Origin: Martinezella rhizogenes
GTDB lineage: Bacteria > Pseudomonadota > Alphaproteobacteria > Rhizobiales > Rhizobiaceae
Direction: 5' to 3'
DNA: 64,000 nucleotides
NCBI RefSeq assembly: GCF_007002745.1
Contig: NZ_SGNY01000001.1
Location: 186,001 to 250,000 of the forward strand
Notes under the pieces: model-generated
Told to the model about the DNA's origin: nothing
The model's input: only the letters and a program-made list of their open reading frames with translations
Database searches by the model: none
Shown here: positions 46,625-53,930 of the stretch, piece by piece
How the letters are laid out: every line of letters starts with the position of its first letter
Numbering within the stretch: position 1 is the first letter of the stretch
Position numbers and translations under genes: made by a program

Positions 46625-46709
46625 GTCATCCTCGGGCTTGTCCCGAGGATCTGCAACGTATTGATTTTATTTGACGTGGTTGGATCCTCGGGACAAGCCC
46701 GAGGATGAC
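46625..46709. repeat. Palindromic element between convergent GST genes
   Basis: Two 27-bp perfect complementary arms (beginning gtcatcctcgggcttgtccc) flank a 31-bp AT-rich centre. It is the second copy of the family at 29549-29622 and may act as a bidirectional terminator. Confidence 0.8.
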
Positions 46710-46758
46710 GTTGAGTACGGAGGGACGTCTCCAGTCCGCGCCCAAAGCAAAGCTCGTG

Positions 46759-47418
46759 TCAAGCCGCCTCGGCCGCGCGCGTATCCCACATGGTCTTGAA
46801 TGCCGTGCGCGCCTGGCAGCGGGTGAGCCAGGCCTTTACCGCCGGATGGGCATCAAACAGCGGCTGGTGACCCTGCGCATAACGAACGATTTCCGCCGCA
46901 TTGAGATCGGCGACGGTGAAACGATCCCCCACCAGATAGTCATGTTGGACAAGATGCTGCTCCAGCACCCGGAACGGGCGCTTCAGCAGCCGTGCGGCAA
47001 CATCGATCACCGCTTTGCCGCTGTCGCTCTCCGACAGGCCTTCGGCGATGGCGGAGGAAATTTTCAGCGAATTGGTCTCGATTTCGGTTGCGGCAAAGAA
47101 AGACCATTGCAGCATCGCCGCATCTTCCTTCAGATCGACCGGGGCGAGCGGCCCGCCATATTTGCGCACCAGATAGAGATTGATGGCCATGGATTCGTAA
47201 AGCACCATGCCATCATCCTCGATGCAGGGAATGGTGCCCATCGGGTTGACGGCGAGAAATGCGGGAGACAGCGTGTTGAGCGGCGCATCCGCTGCCAGCG
47301 GATCGGCAAGACGGCGGGCCTGTATGACGGGCACGTGCTTGAATTCTATGCCGAGTTCGCCTGCCAGCCAAAGTGTGCGCGTGGCGCGGGACCGGTAGAC
47401 ACCGTAAATCGTCAACAT
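46759..47418 (-). CDS. Glutathione S-transferase family protein
   Basis: A 219-residue [26 protein letters not shown] at the start, [13 protein letters not shown] with the cis-proline, [10 protein letters not shown], and the C-domain [14 protein letters not shown]. It is only distantly similar to the neighbouring GST, so the pair is not a recent duplication. AAGGGG is 9 nt before the ATG. Likely acts on an electrophilic substrate in the cytoplasm. Confidence 0.9.
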   Translation of the reverse strand: MLTIYGVYRSRATRTLWLAGELGIEFKHVPVIQARRLADPLAADAPLNTLSPAFLAVNPMGTIPCIEDDGMVLYESMAINLYLVRKYGGPLAPVDLKEDAAMLQWSFFAATEIETNSLKISSAIAEGLSESDSGKAVIDVAARLLKRPFRVLEQHLVQHDYLVGDRFTVADLNAAEIVRYAQGHQPLFDAHPAVKAWLTRCQARTAFKTMWDTRAAEAA

Positions 47419-47500
47419 CGAAATTACCCCTTGAACCTGTTCGATGGCGGCACGTTACGGTCTCGCCGCTTTAAAGTGAAGTTGCAGATATCAGGGGCAA

Positions 47501-48016
47501 CTATGATTTTTTCTGATCCGTCAGGAAGTCCGTATCCGGCGATAGCCGGTATTCGAAACGGTCGATGAACCGCTCGAACAGGCGGGCGAAAGTCTCCACA
47601 TCGTCGGCCGGCCAGCCATCCATCACATCTTCGATGACGCTCATCTTGGTGCGGCGCATTTCCTGCAGCAGGCTGGTGCCGAGCGGCGTGATCTCGACGA
47701 TGCTGCGGCGGCCGTCTTCCTGCGAGACGCCGCGTTTCAGCAGGCCGCGCCCCACCATGTCCGCCACCACTCGGCTACCGCGTGAGGGATCAATGCGCAT
47801 GCCCTCGGCAATCGCACCCACGGTGACATCACCTTCGGCGCGCCGCAGAATATCCAGAACGTCGATATGCGAGAGTTCGAGACCCGGAGCGAGCTTGGCA
47901 AGCGCCATGCGGCCGATGATGCGGCGACCGATCATGATGCGCATGCGCGTCATCGTATTGCCGATCCGCTTGATGTCCTCGGGCAGATCCTCGTTCCAGT
48001 TTTCCTCACTTGCCAC
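47501..48016 (-). CDS. MarR-family regulator of the adjacent efflux pump
   Basis: About 171 residues with a winged HTH: LELSHIDVLDILRRA, VGAIAEGMRIDPSRGSRVVADMV and the wing SQEDGRRSIVEITPLG. I favour a GTG start at 48016, because TTGACA-N17-AAATGT inside the longer frame looks like its promoter. It is divergent from the MFS gene, the usual setting for a ligand-relieved repressor of drug efflux. Confidence 0.85.
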   Translation of the reverse strand: MASEENWNEDLPEDIKRIGNTMTRMRIMIGRRIIGRMALAKLAPGLELSHIDVLDILRRAEGDVTVGAIAEGMRIDPSRGSRVVADMVGRGLLKRGVSQEDGRRSIVEITPLGTSLLQEMRRTKMSVIEDVMDGWPADDVETFARLFERFIDRFEYRLSPDTDFLTDQKKS

Positions 48017-48157
48017 TCTCGGTCGTTCCTTTTCTTGCGCGGTCGCGATCACATTTAGCGCGAATAGCATGGATGTCAAAAACTTGCCATTGACATATAT
48101 ATGCTGATAGCACACAAATTGTCGCAGCAAATATGCCGGAACTCAACGAGATTTTTC
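48017..48157. promoter_or_regulatory. Divergent promoters of MarR gene and MFS pump
   Basis: On the plus strand TTGACA (48089-48094) and, about 18 bp on, ACAAAT can drive the pump gene. On the minus strand TTGACA with AAATGT after 17 bp can drive the MarR gene. The two -35 boxes lie close together, so one MarR dimer between them could control both. Confidence 0.5.
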
Positions 48158-49687
48158 ATGGATATGTCCGCAGCCCCCGTGGCGCCGCTTGTGTCGGATC
48201 ATCGGCGCAGGCTCATCGTTTTCCTGTTTCTGATGCTGGCCATGTTCATGGCCACCCTCGACAACCAGATCGTATCGACAGCGCTGCCCACCATCGTCGG
48301 CGAGTTCGGGGCACTGGAACGCTTCGGCTGGATCGGCTCCGCCTATCTTCTGGCAACCAGCGCGGTCATGCCTGTTTATGGCAAGCTCGGCGATCTGTTC
48401 GGGCGCAAATATGTGATGATCGCGGCGGTGGTCATCTTCACGCTGGGCTCGCTCGCCTGCGGTCTGGCCTGGTCGATGGATAGCCTGATTGCTGCCCGTG
48501 TGTTGCAGGGGCTTGGCGGCGGCGGCATCATGGTGTCGATCTTCTCCGTCAATGCGGATCTGTTCGAACCGCGCGAACGCGCCCGTTATCAGAGCTATTC
48601 CAGCCTCACCATCATGGCGTCAGGCAGTGTCGGCCCGATCCTCGGCGGCACGATGAGCGACCTGTTCGGCTGGCGGTCGATCTTCCTCATCAACCTGCCG
48701 CTCGGCATCATCGTCATTGCGGGCCTGGCGCTGATGTTGCCTTACCGTCGTCCGGCGCGCCAGCCGAAGATCGACTATCTCGGTGCGGTTCTGCTGGCGG
48801 CCACCATTGCCAGCGTGGTGTTCTGGGCCGATAGCAGCGAATTGTTCGGCTCGCTGATCGCCGCCCCAAGCCTCGGCATCATCGCCTTCGCCGTCATCGC
48901 CGCCTTCCTCTGGGTGCAGGTGGAGCGCCGTGCGCCGGAACCCGTCGTACCGCTCAGGCTGTTCAAGGATTCGACCTTTCCGCTCTTGATGATCGTGTCG
49001 CTGACCAGCGGCGGCATCGGCATCGGCATGGTCAATTATTACGCCCTGTTCCTGCAGACCACGACCGGCCTTTCCCCCTCCCATGCCGGCCTGTTCTTCA
49101 TCGCCGTCACCGGCGGCATCGTCATGGGCTCGCTATCGGCCGGCCGGCTGATTTCGATTACCGGTGTCTACAAGCCGTTCTCGGTGGCGGGGCTCACCAT
49201 CAACGTCATCGCCATGCTGCTGTTCACGCAAATGCATGCGGGCACGCCGTTGGCACTGATCGCCGCACTGATGCTGGTGCAGGGTTTCGCAGTCGGTCTC
49301 GGCCAGCAGGCGCCGATCATCGGTGTGCAGAATTCAGCACCCAAGGCTGATATCGGTGCGGCGAGCGGCGCGGTGACGCTGACCCGCATGGGCGGCGCTG
49401 CCATCGCCATCTCGGTCTATGGCGCGATTGTCACCTCCAGCCTCAAGGGCGTGGCGGTGGATATTCCCGGCGTCGGCAGAATAGAGGAACTGACGCCGAA
49501 AATGCTCGCCGAACTGCCCGCCGCCTCGCAGGCCGCAGTCGCCTCGCTTTATTCGGACGCCTTTACGCCGCTATTCTTCGCGGCCGCCGCAACCGCTGCC
49601 ATCGGCCTTGCGGCAGCGCTGATGCTGAAGCCGGTGCGTCTGCCGGCCGCGGTTGAGGCGAAGCCGGCGGAAGCAGCGGGGGAGTAG
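48158..49687 (+). CDS. MFS multidrug efflux transporter (DHA2 family)
   Basis: A 509-residue major-facilitator protein with about 14 hydrophobic segments. LDNQIVSTALPTIVGEFG is motif D1 of the DHA2 group; GKLGDLFGRKYVM is motif A; GGGIMVSIFSVNADLFEPRERARYQ is motif B/C region. It probably exports hydrophobic drugs using the proton gradient. Regulated by the divergent MarR protein, by inference. Confidence 0.92.
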   Translation: MDMSAAPVAPLVSDHRRRLIVFLFLMLAMFMATLDNQIVSTALPTIVGEFGALERFGWIGSAYLLATSAVMPVYGKLGDLFGRKYVMIAAVVIFTLGSLACGLAWSMDSLIAARVLQGLGGGGIMVSIFSVNADLFEPRERARYQSYSSLTIMASGSVGPILGGTMSDLFGWRSIFLINLPLGIIVIAGLALMLPYRRPARQPKIDYLGAVLLAATIASVVFWADSSELFGSLIAAPSLGIIAFAVIAAFLWVQVERRAPEPVVPLRLFKDSTFPLLMIVSLTSGGIGIGMVNYYALFLQTTTGLSPSHAGLFFIAVTGGIVMGSLSAGRLISITGVYKPFSVAGLTINVIAMLLFTQMHAGTPLALIAALMLVQGFAVGLGQQAPIIGVQNSAPKADIGAASGAVTLTRMGGAAIAISVYGAIVTSSLKGVAVDIPGVGRIEELTPKMLAELPAASQAAVASLYSDAFTPLFFAAAATAAIGLAAALMLKPVRLPAAVEAKPAEAAGE

Positions 49688-49738
49688 GCAGGTCGGCAGG
49701 CAGTTGTGAACGCTGGTTTTGTGCTGAAACCTCTCCTC

Positions 49739-49852
49739 CGTCATACCGGCCTTGTGCCGGTTTCCAGTCAGCCCAAGTCCTTGGGCTGAGAGAGCTCTTC
49801 CCGCCGCGCAGACGCGCGGCTGCTGGATTCCGGCTCAAGGCCGGAATGACGG
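49739..49852. repeat. Mosaic intergenic repeat (cgtcataccgg family)
   Basis: Shares the arms, the cagcccaagtccttgggctg module and the ccgccgcgcag module with the element at 34044-34178. It fills most of the gap between the MFS gene and the exonuclease gene. Confidence 0.75.
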
Positions 49853-49950
49853 GAGATGCTTACAAAACAAAAACACCATCACTGGAAATTTAACGCCCGT
49901 TCCGCGTTATGCTCGCAGCACTTTACATTCGCGCGGGCGGCCCTATCTCA

Positions 49951-50967
49951 ATGAATATGAAGCCGGAACAGCTCCTGAACTCCACGCCCAAGGGCCTTTA
50001 TTGCCCGGCGGGCGATTTTTATATCGATCCCGTGCGCCCCGTGGCGCGGGCGCTCATCACCCATGGCCATTCCGATCACGCCCGTGCCGGCCATGGCGCG
50101 GTGCTGGCCACGCGCCAGACGCTTGATATCATGCGCATTCGTTATGGCGAGGATTTTTGCGGCAGCGAGCAGGCGGTGGCATTCGGTGAGAGGGTGGGGG
50201 TGAACGGCGTCACCGTCGGGTTCCATCCGGCTGGCCATGTGCTGGGTTCGGCGCAAATCTCCGTCGAGATGAATGGCATGCGCATCGTTGCATCGGGGGA
50301 CTACAAGCGCGGCATCGATCCAACCTGCGCGCCCTTCGAGACGGTGCCATGTGATGTCTTCATCACCGAGGCTACCTTCGGTCTGCCGGTGTTTCACCAT
50401 CCGCTGCCGCGCGTGGAAATCGGCAAGCTGCTCACTTCCATCAAACAATTTCCCGAACGCACCCATCTGGTCGGCGCCTATTCGCTCGGCAAGGCGCAAC
50501 GTGTCATCCGGCTATTGCGCGATAATGGTTATGCCGAGCCGATCTATATCCACGGCGCGCTGGCGCGGCTTTGCGATTATTACGTTTCGCAGGGTATCGA
50601 TCTCGGCGACCTGAGGCCCGCCACGCTGGAAAAAAGTAACCCCGCCGCCTTCAAGGGCGCGATCGTCGTCGGCCCGCCCTCGGCCTTTCAGGAACGCTGG
50701 GCGCGGCGCTTCAACGAGCCGCTGATCGCCTTTGCCTCCGGCTGGATGATGGTGCGGCAACGCGCCAAGCAGGGCGGCGTGGAACTGCCTCTGGTCATAT
50801 CGGACCATTGCGACTGGCCTGAATTGCTGGAGACCATCAGGGAAATCGGCCCGCAGGCCGTCTGGGTCACCCATGGCCGCGAAGAGGCGCTGGTGCGCTG
50901 GTGTCAATTGCAGGGCATTGCCGCCAAGCCGCTGCATCTTGTCGGTTACGAAGACGAGGGGGATTGA
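49951..50967 (+). CDS. Ligase-associated DNA exonuclease (MBL/beta-CASP)
   Basis: A ~338-residue metallo-beta-lactamase-fold nuclease. HGHSDH (38-43) supplies metal ligands, and HPAGHVLGSAQ and SGDYKRG complete the active site; the C-terminal SDHCDW and VTHGRE are beta-CASP features. It matches the exonuclease that accompanies bacterial ATP-dependent ligases. One base separates its stop from the ligase ATG. The start is uncertain (49909, 49951 or 49957), none with a good ribosome site. Confidence 0.88.
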   Translation: MNMKPEQLLNSTPKGLYCPAGDFYIDPVRPVARALITHGHSDHARAGHGAVLATRQTLDIMRIRYGEDFCGSEQAVAFGERVGVNGVTVGFHPAGHVLGSAQISVEMNGMRIVASGDYKRGIDPTCAPFETVPCDVFITEATFGLPVFHHPLPRVEIGKLLTSIKQFPERTHLVGAYSLGKAQRVIRLLRDNGYAEPIYIHGALARLCDYYVSQGIDLGDLRPATLEKSNPAAFKGAIVVGPPSAFQERWARRFNEPLIAFASGWMMVRQRAKQGGVELPLVISDHCDWPELLETIREIGPQAVWVTHGREEALVRWCQLQGIAAKPLHLVGYEDEGD

Positions 50968-50968
50968 G

Positions 50969-52600
50969 ATGAAAGCCTTCGCCACCCTTCTCGACCGCCT
51001 CGTCCTCACTCCGTCGCGCAACGGCAAGCTGAAGCTTCTCACCGATTATTTCCGCGATACGCCCGATCCCGACCGGGGTTACGGTCTGGCGGCGATTGCC
51101 GGCACGCTGGACCTCAAAAGCGTCAAACCGGCCATGCTGCGCGAGCTGGTGCTGGAGCGTATGGACGAGGTGCTGTTTCGTTATTCCTATGATTATGTCG
51201 GCGATCTGGCCGAGACCATCTCGCTGGTCTGGGGCAATATCGGCGGTGCTGATGATTCCGAGGCGCAGGACCCGCGTCTCGGCGACGTCGTGACGCTGAT
51301 GAATTCGCTGGGGCGCACCGAAGTACGTGGCGCGGTGCGCGATCTGCTTGACCGGCTCGATACCTCCTCGCGTTTCGCCTTCCTCAAACTCGCCACCGGC
51401 AGCCTGCGCATCGGCGTTTCGGCGCGGCTGGCGCGGCAGGCGCTGGCGGATTTTGCGGGCAAGGATATCACCGAAATCGAAACCCTCTGGCACGGTCTGA
51501 CGCCGCCCTACACCACGCTTTTTACATGGCTGGAGGGCAAGTCCGACCGGCCGCTACTGGCCACGCCCGCCATCTTCCATTCGGTCATGCTGGCCACACC
51601 GGTGGCCGATGGTGACCTGGATCAGCTGGACCCTGCCGATTATGCCGCCGAATGGAAATGGGACGGTATTCGCGTGCAGCTCTCCCGCGCCGGGGAGACG
51701 CGAAAGCTTTATTCCCGCTCCGGCGACGATATTTCCGGGGCATTCCCGGATGTGCTCGATGCGCTTGATTTCGAAGGCGTGATGGACGGTGAATTGCTGA
51801 TTGGCGGGACAGTGCGCTCCAACAATCTCACGCGCACTTTTTCTGACCTGCAGCAGCGGCTGAACCGCAAGACGGTGACGGCAAAGATGATGGACGACTA
51901 CCCCGCCTTCATCCGCGCTTACGACCTGCTGTTCGATGGCGAGAACGACATCCGTGCACAAACCTATCTGGAGCGCCGTGGCAGGCTGTCCGATATCATC
52001 GAGGACGCCCCGCATGACCGTTTCGACCTGTCGCCGCTGATCGGCTTCTCCACATGGCCGGAACTCGACACGCTGCGCGCCGCTCCGCCCGATCCGGTGA
52101 TCGAAGGCGTGATGATCAAGCGCCGCGACAGCGCCTATCAGGCCGGCCGCGCCAAAGGGCCATGGTTCAAATGGAAGCGCGATCCCTATAATATCGATGC
52201 GGTCATGATGTATGCGCAGCGCGGCCACGGCAAAAGGTCGAGCTATTATTCCGATTTCACCTTTGGTGTGTGGGCGGAAGGCGAGGGTGGCGAACAGCTC
52301 GTGCCGGTCGGCAAGGCCTATTTCGGTTTTACCGATGCGGAACTCGAAGTGCTGGATAAATTCGTCCGCGACAACACCGTCGAGCGTTTCGGCCCGGTGC
52401 GGGCGGTGCGGGCCACGCCGGATTTCGGCTTCGTGCTGGAAGTGGCCTTTGAGGGCATCAATCGCTCCACCCGCCACAAATCCGGCGTCGCCATGCGGTT
52501 CCCGCGCATTGCGCGGCTGAGAGCCGACAAGCTTCCGGCCGAGGCGGACCGGCTTTCGACGCTGGTGGCGATGATCGACGGTGTCGAGGGATCGGTGTGA
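50969..52600 (+). CDS. ATP-dependent DNA ligase (repair type)
   Basis: A 543-residue ATP-dependent ligase. The adenylated lysine is K230 in EWKWDGIR; DGELLIGG, FKWKRDP and the N-terminal DNA-binding domain complete the family signature. It seals nicks using ATP, separate from replicative NAD-dependent LigA. GAGGGGG lies 7 nt upstream. The related Lhr-like helicase and phosphoesterase genes, often found with this pair, are not next to it here. Confidence 0.92.
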   Translation: MKAFATLLDRLVLTPSRNGKLKLLTDYFRDTPDPDRGYGLAAIAGTLDLKSVKPAMLRELVLERMDEVLFRYSYDYVGDLAETISLVWGNIGGADDSEAQDPRLGDVVTLMNSLGRTEVRGAVRDLLDRLDTSSRFAFLKLATGSLRIGVSARLARQALADFAGKDITEIETLWHGLTPPYTTLFTWLEGKSDRPLLATPAIFHSVMLATPVADGDLDQLDPADYAAEWKWDGIRVQLSRAGETRKLYSRSGDDISGAFPDVLDALDFEGVMDGELLIGGTVRSNNLTRTFSDLQQRLNRKTVTAKMMDDYPAFIRAYDLLFDGENDIRAQTYLERRGRLSDIIEDAPHDRFDLSPLIGFSTWPELDTLRAAPPDPVIEGVMIKRRDSAYQAGRAKGPWFKWKRDPYNIDAVMMYAQRGHGKRSSYYSDFTFGVWAEGEGGEQLVPVGKAYFGFTDAELEVLDKFVRDNTVERFGPVRAVRATPDFGFVLEVAFEGINRSTRHKSGVAMRFPRIARLRADKLPAEADRLSTLVAMIDGVEGSV

Positions 52601-52650
52601 TGGTCTGCGCCAGTCTCGAAATTTACTGTAGCTAGCCCTGCCTCTAGTTC

Positions 52651-52763
52651 CGTCATTCCGGCCCCGAGCCGGAATCCAGCCGCCGCGCGTCGGCGCGGCG
52701 AGAGGGGTTTTTACGCCCAAGGACTTGGGCTGGCTGGATACCGGCTTGAGGCCGGTATGACGG
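52651..52763. repeat. Mosaic intergenic repeat (cgtcattccgg variant)
   Basis: Arms cgtcattccggcc / ggccggtatgacg with the gccgcgcg and cccaaggacttgggctg modules in the opposite order to the copies at 34044 and 49739, so internal modules are inverted. It occupies most of the 320-bp gap before the next gene. Confidence 0.72.
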
Positions 52764-52920
52764 AGAGGGAGCCAGTTATCAGGCAGGAAACATTGCGCCG
52801 TCCAGAAATTGCCACGATGGCTGCGAATACATTGTTGTCATTCGCGAATCCGTGATTGGACAGTCTCCCGCCGCAGTGCTGAACTGCTAATACCTCCATC
52901 CCCGTCCTCAGAGTGCACCC

Positions 52921-53886
52921 ATGGCCGATAAACGCTTTCTTTCCTCAGCCTTCGGACAGGAAGAGAGCGGCGTGATATGCCAGGGCCTGACGCGGCGCGG
53001 CCTGCTTGCCGGCGCCATGGGCCTGTCGGTGGCAGCACTTCTGCCGCAGGGTGCGAAAGCCGGCATTGTCGCCCCCGAGGTTCTGCCGCTGGAACGGCAG
53101 GATTACGCGGAGGCCCGCCAACATTTTCATACCCGCTTGCTGCGCAAGATGGCCGCGCCGGAAAAATCCTCGGCGCTTGGCACACCGCCCGGCGCGGAAC
53201 GCGTCACCTATCCCGGCGGGCCGGATGGTTCCATCGAGCTTGTCGCCTGGCTCTCCCACTATCAGCCGTCCAAAACACCAAAGCCGGCAGTGCTTTTCCT
53301 GCACGGCGGCAATGCCACGGGAGACGGCCACTGGGCGCTGATGAAGCCCTATTGGGAGGCTGGTTTTGTCGTGCTGCTGCCGTCTTTCCGGGGCGAGAAC
53401 GGCCAGAGTGGCAATTATTCCGGTTTTTACAACGAAACGGCGGATGCGCTGGCGGCGGCCACCTATCTGGAAAACCTGCCCGGCATCGATAAAAAACGTT
53501 TCTTCATCGCCGGCCATTCCAATGGCGGCACGCTGACATTGCTCGCCGCCATGAGCCGCAAATTCCGTGCGGCGGCCCCCATGTCGGCGGGCGTCAATTC
53601 ATGGCGATATTTCAACCGGTATTCGGACGAGATCTGTTTCGACGAAACCGACGAGCGCGAATTCATCATGCGCTCCTCGGTCTGTTTCGGCCCCAGCCTC
53701 AAATGTCCGGCCCTGTTGCTGCGCGGCGATGAGGAGCGGCCTTTCGATGCCGATCACCAACTGTTCGTGGATCGCGCCCTGATGTCCGGGTTCAAGGTGG
53801 ACAAAAAACTGCTGCCCGGCACCCACAATGGCGTGGTTCCGGGCGCAGTGGTGGAAAGCATTCGTTTTTTCAATCAGTTCGCATAA
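52921..53886 (+). CDS. Tat-exported dienelactone-hydrolase-like alpha/beta hydrolase
   Basis: A 321-residue protein. LTRRGLLAGAMGLSVAALL is a twin-arginine signal, so it should be exported folded to the periplasm. The alpha/beta hydrolase domain follows with oxyanion segment FLHGGNATG, nucleophile GHSNGG, and a candidate histidine in PGTHNG. Substrate is unknown, and it may be an esterase or peptidase. A strong terminator follows directly. Confidence 0.85.
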   Translation: MADKRFLSSAFGQEESGVICQGLTRRGLLAGAMGLSVAALLPQGAKAGIVAPEVLPLERQDYAEARQHFHTRLLRKMAAPEKSSALGTPPGAERVTYPGGPDGSIELVAWLSHYQPSKTPKPAVLFLHGGNATGDGHWALMKPYWEAGFVVLLPSFRGENGQSGNYSGFYNETADALAAATYLENLPGIDKKRFFIAGHSNGGTLTLLAAMSRKFRAAAPMSAGVNSWRYFNRYSDEICFDETDEREFIMRSSVCFGPSLKCPALLLRGDEERPFDADHQLFVDRALMSGFKVDKKLLPGTHNGVVPGAVVESIRFFNQFA

Positions 53887-53887
53887 A

Positions 53888-53921
53888 AGGGCCGAAAGCC
53901 GCTTTTGCAGCTTTCGGCCCT
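53888..53921. terminator. Bidirectional terminator between hydrolase and P-type ATPase genes
   Basis: agggccgaaagc (53888-53899) pairs perfectly with gctttcggccct (53910-53921). It sits between two convergent stops. T-tracts are weak on the plus strand and AAAA precedes it for the minus strand. Confidence 0.78.
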
Positions 53922-53930
53922 CCTACGAAA

